Shown here: positions 14,218 through 21,198 of the stretch, in pieces | Numbering within the stretch: the first letter of the stretch is position 1 | Layout of the letters: the number at the start of each line of letters is the position of its first letter | Virus record (IMG/VR): IMGVR_UViG_3300045747_000569 | Coordinates: 1-21,885 of that record | Reading direction: 5' to 3' (one strand) | Origin: a virus | DNA: 21,885 nucleotides | Position numbers and translations under genes: made by a program | The notes under the pieces: model-generated | Database searches by the model: none | What the model was told of the DNA's origin: nothing | Seen by the model: only the letters and a program-made list of their open reading frames with translations

Positions 14218-17200
14218 CCGCCGCTCGGATCGGCGTGGCGCGGGTTGGAGGCACCCGGCTCGGCTATCCGATTGCCCAGGGCGTCGTCCTGCCCACGTAC
14301 GCGCTGCTCGGGGTGGCGCGGCTGGGGGCGACGCGGCTGAACTGGCATTCGCCGAACGTCTTCGTCGCGATCAACGGCGTGCACGTGGGGACGGCGCGGG
14401 ACGTGGACACGGCCAAAGTCCGGTACGGGACGCCGACGATCACCGGGTCGCTGGGGGCCACGCCGAGCACGGCCGCGTGTACGACGCAAGGGTTCCGGCC
14501 GGTCGAGGGGCACGAGGTCATCATCACGCTCGGCTCGAAGAACAATCTGCGGCGCGAGTTTGCCGGCCAGATCCTCTCGTCGACGCGGGGCTATGTCGGC
14601 ACGCCCGAGAACTTCCATGACCAGCTCCGCCTGATCGATTACACCTGGGGGCTGAACAAGCGCAAGGTCCGGAACCGGTATCTCTCGACGACGGTGGCCG
14701 CCGTCGCGGCGGACCTCCTGGCGAACGCGCCGGGCTACACCCTGTCCGTCGCCGCGGACATCGGCGCCGAGCGCCTCGACGAGATCACGTTCACGGAGCA
14801 GGACCTGACCGTCTGCCTCTCGCAACTCGTGACTCGGGTCGGCGGGGAGTGGGTGTGCGACTACCACAAAGTGGTGCGCCTCTTCTACGAAGACGCGACG
14901 CAGACGGCGCCGACGATCCTGAACGCGGTGCACACGAGCCTGGCCAACGTCTCGGTGACGCGCGACCTCAGCCAAGTGCTGACGCGGGTCTACGTCGAGG
15001 GCGGCGGGGTCAACGTGGCGGCGTCGCTCGCGGTCGGCGAAACGATCCTGCCGCTCGACGGGGACCCGGCGTGGTATCAGGCCGGCGGCGGCGTCGTCGT
15101 CTGCGGTCCGCAGCGCATCACGTACACCGGCGTGTCGGGCGGCTCGGGGGGCGGTCTCGTCGGCACCGGCGCGTCGCCGTCGGGGAGTCCGGTTGGCGCG
15201 CTCACGAGTGGCGCCGGCATCGAGACGGGCGCGCACCAGTACACCGTGACCTTCGTCACCGCGGCCGGCGAGTCGATCAGCGGACCTGTCGCCACGATCA
15301 CGACGGGCGTCACCGTCGAGCCGCTGACCGCGCCGACGACCGGCGCGCCCACCATCGGCACCGGACCCAATCCGGGGAGTCATGACTACGCCGTGTCCTT
15401 CGTGACGGCGAGCGGCGAGACGCTGCCGGGGCCACGCGCGACGCAGGCGACGGCGCTGTCTGCCGAGCCTGCCGCCGCGCCGACCGTGAACACGCCAACG
15501 CTGGGCGCCGGCGTGACGGACGGTCAGCACGAGTACGCCGTCACGAACGTGACGGCTATCGGCGAGACGACGCCGGGACCGATCAGCGCGCAAGTCACCG
15601 CGGGATCGCTGCCGGGGCCGGCGACGGCGCCGACACTCGGCGCGGGCACTCCGGGCACCGGGCCGGATGCAGGCGTGCACGAGTACGCGGTGACGTTCGT
15701 CACGGCGCTGGGCGAGACGACGGCGGGCGCGCGTGTGACGGCCGCGAACCTCTTCGCGGTGCCGCCGGCGACGGCGCCATCGGCGAGCAATCCGATGAGC
15801 GGCATCGGACCGGAGCCGGGGACGTACGACTACCTCGCGACCTTCGTCACGCCGAGCGGCGAGACGACCGCGGGACCGGCGGGGACGGGTTCAACGAGCC
15901 TCTCCGCGGCGCCCACGACCGCGCCCGCGGCCGGCAGTCCAGCCGTCGGCGTCGGCATCGAGAACGGCACCGTTGACTACGTGGTGACGTTTGGCGCGTC
16001 CGGTGACTCGCAGTACGCCGCGCGCGAGACGACCGCGAGCGCCGTTAGTAACGCGGTGACGTGCGGCGTCCAACTGCTGCCGGTTGCCACGACCGACCTG
16101 TGGCCGACCTTCAGGGCAGAAGCCATCGGCGGCTCCGGCGGCGGACTGTCCGGCATCTATCAGTACGCGTTCACACGCGTGACCGCTTTCGGCGAGACGA
16201 CGGCCAATCCCTCGACCGGAACAACCAGCAGCGTAGTCACAGGATATTTCGTCACCATTCCGTCGGCGCCTGCGGGTTGTACCGCAACCAATCTGTACCG
16301 GACGGTCGGCAACGGATCGCAACTCAAGCTCGCCGCGACGCTGCCGGTGGCGGGCGGCATGACGTTCTACGCCGACACGCTGCCGGATGCGTCGCTCGGT
16401 GCGGCGCCGCCGACGACGAACACCGCGAACGTCGCGCACAATCAAGTCGTCGTCACCCTGCCGTCGAGTCCCGACCCCTACGTCACGATCCGCGGACTGT
16501 ATCGGCGGTTCAACGGCGCGGGGCCATTCCTCCGAGTCGCGACTCTCGGAAACAGTTGGCCGCCGACCTACACCGATGCCGTTTCGAACGCCAGTCTCGG
16601 GGCCGCGCCGCCGACCGTCAACACCGCGTACTTGCAGCAACTCCAAGTCTCGACCTCGGTGGGCGAGGCGCAAGTAACGGCGCGGCGCATCTACCGGCGG
16701 ACCTCCGGCGTTGGGACGTTCAAGCTCGCCGGTACGGTCTACAACAACGCCGCGACGGCGTGGACCGACACGACGCCGAACGCCAGTCTCGGCGCCGAGC
16801 CGCCGACCGTGAACACGGCGAGCCTTCAGCGGACGATTCCGCTCACCGCGATTCCGACCGGACCGAGCGGCACGACGGCGCGCAAACTCTACCGGACCGC
16901 GGCGGGCGCTTCACAGTTGAAGCTCCTCGCGACTCTCTCCGGCAACTACACGACGACGGCGACGGATGCGACGCCAGACGCGGGTCTCGGGGCGGATGCG
17001 CCGACGGTCGGCACCGCCGCGGCGAACGTGATCGCGCTCGCGGACATCCCGACCGGCGACAGCACGGTCACGAGCCGCAACCTCTATCGGCGCTCGGGCG
17101 GGCTGGGACTGAAGTTCCTCGCGACCCTGCCGGGGAACTCCAGTCACACCTACACGGACACGACGCCGAACGCCGGTCTCGGCGCCGCGGTGCCGGTCGC

Positions 17201-18272
17201 GAGTACGGCGTACGTGCAGCGGATCGCGCTGACCGCCATCCCAAAGGGCGGCGCGCTCGTCACTGCCCGGAAGGTGTACCGGACCGCGGCCGGCGGAAGC
17301 CAACTCAAGCTCTTGACCACGCTGGCCGACAACACGACGACCGCCTTCGCGGACTGGACGACGGATGCCGCGCTCGGGGCGAACGCGCCCACGGTCAACA
17401 CGGCGACAGCAAACCGCGTCGCGCTGACGAGTATCCCGGTCGGCGCCGCCGCGGTCACGAGCCGCAAGGTCTATCGCACCGTGGCCGGCGGGTCACAACT
17501 GAAGCTCTTGACCACGCTCGCGGACAACGTGACGAACGTCTACGCCGACAGCGCCGCCGATGCGACGCTCGGCGCGAACGTCCCGACGTCGGACACGTCC
17601 GGCCTCACGCAGCCGCAGGGGAACGTCCTCGCCGGCTCGACGTCGCTCCAGATTGCGAGCATCGGCGCGTTTCCGCCGCAGGGCTGGGCCGTCATCGGCA
17701 ACGGTCAACAGGTCATTCGCTACACGAGCATCGCGGGGAACGTGCTGACCGGCATCCCGGCGAGCGGCGACGGGGCGATCCTCGCGTCGATCACCTTCAA
17801 CAGCAGCGTCACCGCGGCGCCGGCGCTGACCGGCATCCCGGCGAGCGGACCCGGCTCGATTCGGTTCCGCTGTCTCAAAGGCGACGGCGTGAACTTGTGG
17901 GCGCGCGTCGACGACGTTCCGGCGCAGACGGCGCTCGCCGCGGTCATCGGCGGGGACGGCATCCAAGAGGACACCCTCCAAGACCGGCGCCTGTCCTACA
18001 CCGAAGCGGTTGCGCGGGGCCAAGCGTGGTTGGCGCTTAAGCGCGACGTCGAGATCAGCCTCCGCTACTCGACGCGCGACCTCAACGCGCGCGTCGGTCG
18101 GACGCAGGCGGTCAACTTGGGCGAGCCGTTCAACGTCGTCGCGGACTTCATGATCCAGACGGTCACGGAGTCGGCCTTTATGGCGAACCTGATGCCGACG
18201 TTCGACGTCACGGCGTGCAGCGTCCGGTATTCCTTCGACGAGTTTTTGAGGCAGATCAAAAAGGCGGCATGA
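14205..18272 (+). CDS. Large tail hub/baseplate protein with two internal repeat arrays
   Basis: The 1355-aa protein would form the tail tip hub. Residues 1-312 contain paired segments RIGVARVGGTRLGY and LLGVARLGATRLNW, then a hub domain with RNRYLSTTVAAVAADLL, DEITFTEQDLTVCLSQLVTR and DLSQVLTRVYVEGGG. The conserved C-terminal part resumes after about 1222: RVDDVPAQTALAAVIGGDGI, RLSYTEAVARGQAWLALK and STRDLNARVGRTQAVNL. Between the two lie seven FN3-like units with a 49-aa period, seven units of another type with a period of about 65 aa, and two LTGIPASG copies. Similar phage tail proteins lack most of this middle. It starts inside the tape measure gene. Confidence 0.75.
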   Translation: MAVLTAARIGVARVGGTRLGYPIAQGVVLPTYALLGVARLGATRLNWHSPNVFVAINGVHVGTARDVDTAKVRYGTPTITGSLGATPSTAACTTQGFRPVEGHEVIITLGSKNNLRREFAGQILSSTRGYVGTPENFHDQLRLIDYTWGLNKRKVRNRYLSTTVAAVAADLLANAPGYTLSVAADIGAERLDEITFTEQDLTVCLSQLVTRVGGEWVCDYHKVVRLFYEDATQTAPTILNAVHTSLANVSVTRDLSQVLTRVYVEGGGVNVAASLAVGETILPLDGDPAWYQAGGGVVVCGPQRITYTGVSGGSGGGLVGTGASPSGSPVGALTSGAGIETGAHQYTVTFVTAAGESISGPVATITTGVTVEPLTAPTTGAPTIGTGPNPGSHDYAVSFVTASGETLPGPRATQATALSAEPAAAPTVNTPTLGAGVTDGQHEYAVTNVTAIGETTPGPISAQVTAGSLPGPATAPTLGAGTPGTGPDAGVHEYAVTFVTALGETTAGARVTAANLFAVPPATAPSASNPMSGIGPEPGTYDYLATFVTPSGETTAGPAGTGSTSLSAAPTTAPAAGSPAVGVGIENGTVDYVVTFGASGDSQYAARETTASAVSNAVTCGVQLLPVATTDLWPTFRAEAIGGSGGGLSGIYQYAFTRVTAFGETTANPSTGTTSSVVTGYFVTIPSAPAGCTATNLYRTVGNGSQLKLAATLPVAGGMTFYADTLPDASLGAAPPTTNTANVAHNQVVVTLPSSPDPYVTIRGLYRRFNGAGPFLRVATLGNSWPPTYTDAVSNASLGAAPPTVNTAYLQQLQVSTSVGEAQVTARRIYRRTSGVGTFKLAGTVYNNAATAWTDTTPNASLGAEPPTVNTASLQRTIPLTAIPTGPSGTTARKLYRTAAGASQLKLLATLSGNYTTTATDATPDAGLGADAPTVGTAAANVIALADIPTGDSTVTSRNLYRRSGGLGLKFLATLPGNSSHTYTDTTPNAGLGAAVPVASTAYVQRIALTAIPKGGALVTARKVYRTAAGGSQLKLLTTLADNTTTAFADWTTDAALGANAPTVNTATANRVALTSIPVGAAAVTSRKVYRTVAGGSQLKLLTTLADNVTNVYADSAADATLGANVPTSDTSGLTQPQGNVLAGSTSLQIASIGAFPPQGWAVIGNGQQVIRYTSIAGNVLTGIPASGDGAILASITFNSSVTAAPALTGIPASGPGSIRFRCLKGDGVNLWARVDDVPAQTALAAVIGGDGIQEDTLQDRRLSYTEAVARGQAWLALKRDVEISLRYSTRDLNARVGRTQAVNLGEPFNVVADFMIQTVTESAFMANLMPTFDVTACSVRYSFDEFLRQIKKAA
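15172..16260 (+). repeat. Seven FN3-like repeats inside the hub gene (array A)
   Basis: Units are aligned on a Tyr-centred strand (H-x-Y-x-V-T-F-V-T-A-x-G-E-T-x-x-G-P). They begin at 15234, 15381, 15528, 15678, 15825, 15972 and 16158. The period is 147 nt (49 aa) for most steps and longer for the last one. Units 6 and 7 are degenerate. Each unit looks like a small fibronectin-like or Ig-like beta module, probably displayed on the tail tip for adhesion. The consensus is stronger in protein than in DNA, pointing to old duplication. Confidence 0.8.
16287..17600 (+). repeat. Seven second-type beta repeats inside the hub gene (array B)
   Basis: Units start at 16287, 16491, 16683, 16881, 17076, 17268 and 17463, with a period of 192-204 nt (64-68 aa). 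Each has the order (R/T)xxYRT, a QLKLLxTL strand, a Tyr/Phe-Thr-Asp segment, LGAxxPTVNTA and a final LTxIPxG before xVTxRK. Units 6 and 7 are the most alike (RKVYRT ... SQLKLLTTLADN in both), so the last duplication looks recent. The last copy is cut short. Thr and Ala are very frequent, consistent with an extended adhesin fold. Confidence 0.8.
17745..17848 (+). repeat. Two exact 23-bp direct repeats (LTGIPASG) in the hub gene
   Basis: The same 23 bases (beginning CTGACCGGCATC and ending GAGCGG) occur at 17745-17767 and 17826-17848, encoding LTGIPASG twice, 27 codons apart. Identity at the DNA level suggests a recent partial duplication near the end of array B. It lies between the second beta module (ending at about 17740) and the resumed hub domain at about 17870. 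Confidence 0.7.
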
Positions 18273-18273
18273 G

Positions 18274-19128
18274 ATGGCAGTCGCGATCACTCGACAGGCG
18301 CGCGTCGACGACGACGGCAGCGGCACGACCGGCACCGTGATCAACGCGGCGTTCATTACCGCGATCTACGACGAGATCGACGCGGCACTCGCGGCGGTGC
18401 AAGGTCTCGGGCTGCCGCTCGCCGGCGGGACGGTCGCGGGGAACGTCACTTTTAGTGCAGGCTATCTTGCGTTCTCTGGCGATTCCACGGGCACAACCGG
18501 CCCGAGCATTTTTCGTTCTTCAAACCAACTCGTGATTCGGGGAGCGACGAGCAACATTCTATTTACGAACCGGGCTGGCAGTCTCGTCAACATGACGCTA
18601 TCGGACGACGGCCGCCTGGTCGTGGGCGCCGGAGCCGCCGTGACGCCCGCGCATATGACGGTGAATTATCCGGGGGCCACACGCGTCGGGCTGGCTCTCA
18701 ATGATCCGGACTCGCTGTCGAATACGGCGTTTCTTTACTTCACCCTGGCGGGTACGACTATCGGCGCCGTCCTCCGGAACGGTTCGACGAGCGCGGTGCA
18801 ATATTTAACGACATCGGATCGCCGACTGAAAACGGATCGCGGGGTGGCGCAGAACGTCTCGGCGTTGCGATCAGTCGTGGTCCACGACTTCGACTGGACC
18901 GCCAGCGGCGTCCACGACCGCGGCGTGTTCGCGCAGGAAGCGCACGCGTTCTATCCGCAGGCCATCACCGTCGGTGACGACACGATGAAGGACGGCCACC
19001 TTGTGAAACCGTGGATGGCCGACTACTCCAAGTTCGTCCCGGACCTGATCGTCGGCTGGCAGCAGCACGACGGCGAACTGGCGACGCTGAAGGCGCGGAT
19101 CGCGGCGCTCGAAGCGAAGGCGGCGTGA
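18274..19128 (+). CDS. Tail fibre with C-terminal S74 intramolecular chaperone
   Basis: This 284-aa protein has an N-terminal helix (INAAFITAIYDEIDAALAAV), a LPLAGGTVAGNVTF segment, a beta-helical fibre shaft (residues about 55-175) and a peptidase S74 chaperone from about 178. The self-cleaving dyad is visible as S181 and K186 in TTSDRRLKTD, spaced as in endosialidase and fibre chaperones. The chaperone ends in a coiled coil (ELATLKARIAALEAKAA). The chaperone is expected to trimerise the fibre and then cut itself off at Ser181. The fibre shaft DNA (18451-18590) counts to 74 G/C of 140, well below its neighbours, so this part may have been exchanged with another phage. Confidence 0.85.
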   Translation: MAVAITRQARVDDDGSGTTGTVINAAFITAIYDEIDAALAAVQGLGLPLAGGTVAGNVTFSAGYLAFSGDSTGTTGPSIFRSSNQLVIRGATSNILFTNRAGSLVNMTLSDDGRLVVGAGAAVTPAHMTVNYPGATRVGLALNDPDSLSNTAFLYFTLAGTTIGAVLRNGSTSAVQYLTTSDRRLKTDRGVAQNVSALRSVVVHDFDWTASGVHDRGVFAQEAHAFYPQAITVGDDTMKDGHLVKPWMADYSKFVPDLIVGWQQHDGELATLKARIAALEAKAA

Positions 19129-19412
19129 TGTCGAAGACGTCTCGCACACACGCGCCGACGCCGAACAAAGAGATCCGCGTGACGCTGACGCCGCGCGAGT
19201 TCGCTGATCTTCAGGGGACGTGCGCGATTGCCGCGCTCGCCTTGCAGGCCATCCGTCAGCAGACCGACGACGCCATCGCCGCCGCGCAGAAGCCGCAACA
19301 ACTCGCGATGGCGCGTCTCGTCAAGAAATACAAAGCGCAGGGCTTGCGCGTGGATTGCCTCTATCGCTTCGACGTCGAGGCGCACGCGCTCGTGAGCGTG
19401 GAGACCCCATGA
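19128..19412 (+). CDS. Small protein of unknown function between fibre and lysis genes
   Basis: The 94-aa protein begins MSKTSRTHAP at an ATG that overlaps the fibre stop. It has a short strand (EIRVTLTPREFADL), a long amphipathic helix (TCAIAALALQAIRQQTDDAI) and a C-terminal helix-strand with ARLVKKYKAQGLRVDCLYRF. I do not recognise the family. Its place just before a membrane protein and an endolysin suggests an accessory role in lysis or fibre assembly, but this is position only. Its end overlaps the next start by 4 nt (ATGA). Confidence 0.6.
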   Translation: MSKTSRTHAPTPNKEIRVTLTPREFADLQGTCAIAALALQAIRQQTDDAIAAAQKPQQLAMARLVKKYKAQGLRVDCLYRFDVEAHALVSVETP

Positions 19413-19909
19413 ACCAACCCAACGTCCCCGCGGTCGCGCCTGTCGCCGTCGCGCCGAACCCCGGCCAACTCGTGCAGATCGGGACAACGAGCGCGCCGAC
19501 GCCGACGGCGCCTGTCGTGTCGGTCGGCCTGAACTGGGAAGTGATCATCCCGCTCGTCTTCGCCGGACTCGGTCTGCTCCTCGCGCAAGTGCTGAACTAC
19601 TTGCAGTCTCGTAAAACCGCCGCGAAGGTGGATGACGCCGCCGCCGTGACCGCGGCGCATAACGCGACGCAGAGCACGAAGCTCCAGCGCATCGAAGTGC
19701 TCGTGGACGGCCGGTATGGGCAAGTGCTTCAAGAACTCGCCGCGGTCAAGCGCCTGCTCGCCGCGGAGTCGGGACTCGCCTCCGACAAAACAAAGGCCGC
19801 CGTCGCGCAGGCACGCGCCGACGAGCAAGAGGCGCGCGTCGCCGTCGCGGACACCGTGCCGCCGCCGGCCGTGGTCGACGCGATCACCCTGCCGCCGGAG
19901 CCGCGGTGA
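19409..19909 (+). CDS. One-pass membrane protein with coiled coil, holin-like candidate
   Basis: This 166-aa protein has a Pro/Ala-rich N-terminal stretch (1-38), then one transmembrane segment (WEVIIPLVFAGLGLLLAQVL, about 43-62). A coiled-coil region follows, with KLQRIEVLVDGRYGQVLQEL (about 91-110), and then a charged Ala-rich tail with a PPPAVVDAITLPPEPR end. It sits directly before the muramidase and overlaps it by 4 nt. That is the usual holin place, but the single TM segment and long coiled coil also fit a spanin-like or anchoring protein. Identity is undecided. Confidence 0.6.
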   Translation: MNQPNVPAVAPVAVAPNPGQLVQIGTTSAPTPTAPVVSVGLNWEVIIPLVFAGLGLLLAQVLNYLQSRKTAAKVDDAAAVTAAHNATQSTKLQRIEVLVDGRYGQVLQELAAVKRLLAAESGLASDKTKAAVAQARADEQEARVAVADTVPPPAVVDAITLPPEPR

Positions 19910-20400
19910 CGACCGACGAACTGATTGACGGACTTCTGACGCGCGAAGGTCCGAACACGCCGCCTTATCTCGACCCGCACGACCGCGGCGGCCGGACGGC
20001 GTGGGGCATCTCCGAGCGCGCGCATCCGGAGGCGTGGCAACCCGGACCGCCGACACGCGCCCAAGCGCGCGTCATTTACTGGACCGACTACGTGCAGCCG
20101 TTCGCGGTGCTCGACGTCGACGACCGCATCCGGACGGCGCTCGTCGACGATGCGGTGCTCTCCGGCGTGGGCACGTCGATCCGGTCGCTCCAACGCGTGG
20201 TCAGCACGACGCCCGACGGCGTCATCGGACCGGAGACGCTCGCGCGAGTGCACGCGCAAGCGCGCGCGACCGGCGGCCGGCTGCTCGTGCGACTCGTGCA
20301 GGCGCGGACGCATCGACTCGCGCGGATCGTGCAAACGGACCCGACCCAACTCGACTCGCTTGTCGGCTGGGTCGACCGGAGTCTCTCCATGCTCGGCTGA
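19906..20400 (+). CDS. Endolysin: GH108-type muramidase with PG-binding domain
   Basis: The 164-aa enzyme would cut peptidoglycan glycan strands at lysis. The N-terminal part shows the GH108 pattern: REGP (catalytic Glu14), then YLDPHDRGGRTAWGI with the conserved Asp/Gly-Gly-Thr-x-Trp-Gly. The C-terminal half carries a PG-binding-3-like segment (SIRSLQRVVSTTPDGVIGPE then TLARV). It lacks a signal peptide and would need a holin or pinholin. The GTG start overlaps the upstream stop. The family is usually about 160-190 aa, so this is full length. Confidence 0.85.
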   Translation: MTTDELIDGLLTREGPNTPPYLDPHDRGGRTAWGISERAHPEAWQPGPPTRAQARVIYWTDYVQPFAVLDVDDRIRTALVDDAVLSGVGTSIRSLQRVVSTTPDGVIGPETLARVHAQARATGGRLLVRLVQARTHRLARIVQTDPTQLDSLVGWVDRSLSMLG

Positions 20401-20412
20401 AAGGGTGACGCG

Positions 20413-20577
20413 ATGCTGCTGATTGTTCTCCTGTTGTTGCTCGTCTTCGGCTCCGGCGGCTACTACTTCGGCGGGCCGGAGTACGGCTGGCACTACGGCG
20501 GGGGCGGTGTCGGTCTCGTGATCCTCGTCGTGCTCGTGCTGTGGGTGCTTGGGATGTTAGGGCCGCGGGCCCAGTGA
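20413..20577 (+). CDS. Tiny two-segment membrane protein, DUF3309-like
   Basis: A 54-aa ORF begins at ATG 20413 with AAAGGG upstream. It starts with MLLIVLLLLLVFGSGG, continues with a Tyr/Gly-rich loop (YYFGGPEYGWHYGGGG), and ends with a second hydrophobic segment (VGLVILVVLVLWVLGML). This closely matches the layout of DUF3309 small membrane proteins found in bacteria and some phages. The function of the family is unknown to me. Next to an endolysin it could be a holin or antiholin. It is the shortest certain-looking gene in the window. Confidence 0.65.
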   Translation: MLLIVLLLLLVFGSGGYYFGGPEYGWHYGGGGVGLVILVVLVLWVLGMLGPRAQ

Positions 20578-20593
20578 AAAGGATTGGTGTGTC

Positions 20594-20980
20594 ATGCGTC
20601 TGAAATTCGCCCTGCTCTTCCTCGTCTTCGTCGTCGGGCTGGCCGCGGTGCCGAACTGCGCGAAGGCCCCACCGACCCTCTCGCCTGTCTCGTCGGTCAA
20701 GTTCGAGCAGACGCGCATCATCAAAGGGCTCGACGTCCTGCGGGACATCGCCGTCTCGGCGAACCAGCAGATCCCGCCTGTGCTCCCGGAGACCACGACG
20801 CGCGCGGTCGTGACCTGGCATCGGTCCGCGCTCGTGCTGATTGACGGCTACGGCGCCGGCTGGGCGACCACGGTGGGCGCCAGTCTCGATGAGGTGATCA
20901 AGAACCTCCCGCCGCCCCAACAGGCCACCCTCGCCCCGTACGTCGCGCTCGTCCATACGATTCTCAACGAGGTGAAGTGA
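20594..20980 (+). CDS. Exported small protein of unknown function
   Basis: The 128-aa protein starts with a Sec-type signal peptide: MRLK, then a hydrophobic core (FALLFLVFVVGLAAV), with cleavage probably at NCAKA or nearby. A Cys follows the core but the -1 to -3 residues (VPN) are not a good lipobox. The mature part has a helix (IKGLDVLRDIAVSANQQ) and a C-terminal helix (APYVALVHTILNEVK). I do not recognise it. In a lysis cassette it might be a periplasmic spanin-like partner, but no spanin motif is clear. The neighbour at 20980 overlaps by 1 nt. Confidence 0.6.
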   Translation: MRLKFALLFLVFVVGLAAVPNCAKAPPTLSPVSSVKFEQTRIIKGLDVLRDIAVSANQQIPPVLPETTTRAVVTWHRSALVLIDGYGAGWATTVGASLDEVIKNLPPPQQATLAPYVALVHTILNEVK

Positions 20981-21198
20981 TGGCCATCAGCATCGACCCG
21001 CGGCTCGTGACGCTCGCGATCCAGAACCTGCCCGGCGTCATTGCCTGGATTCGCAGCGCGTTCGTGTCCGCGCATCCGGACGTGGTGCCGCCGACGGACG
21101 AGGAAGTGCTCGCGGCGTATCTCACGGCCTTCAAGAGCTCGATTGCCGTGGACGACGCCTGGTTGCTCGCGCATCCGGTGCCGCCGGTGGTCTCGTGA
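20980..21198 (+). CDS. Small protein of unknown function
   Basis: A 72-aa ORF begins ATG 20980 (TGATG overlap). It has MAISIDPRLVTLAIQNLPG, then IAWIRSAFVSAHPDVVPP, and a helix with DEEVLAAYLTAFKSSI before DDAWLLAHP. Small proteins with the pattern HPxxxPPTDxEV and SSIxxDxxWLxxHP are seen in phages near lysis genes, but I cannot assign a role. No membrane segment is clear. The stop overlaps the next GTG as GTGA. Confidence 0.6.
   Translation: MAISIDPRLVTLAIQNLPGVIAWIRSAFVSAHPDVVPPTDEEVLAAYLTAFKSSIAVDDAWLLAHPVPPVVS

Noticed and set aside
14214-15680. 488-codon minus-strand open frame across the hub gene
   Set aside because: Arg/Asp-rich low-information sequence, typical of antisense frames in GC-rich DNA.
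16287-17600. Possible CRISPR-like array
   Set aside because: The repeats are long, in-frame, diverged protein modules with no constant short repeat and spacer pattern.
16061-18040. Long + strand open frame (659 codons) overlapping the hub gene
   Set aside because: It is Arg/Asp/His-rich with no motifs, and follows from the GC-rich third-position bias of the true frame; the true frame shows clear repeats.
20563-20577. Hairpin GGGCC/GGCCC over the stop of the tiny membrane gene
   Set aside because: Only five base pairs, tight loop and no T-run; likely chance in GC-rich DNA.
20594-20680. Lipoprotein signal in the exported protein
   Set aside because: The residues before Cys are V-P-N, not a proper lipobox; called an ordinary signal peptide instead.
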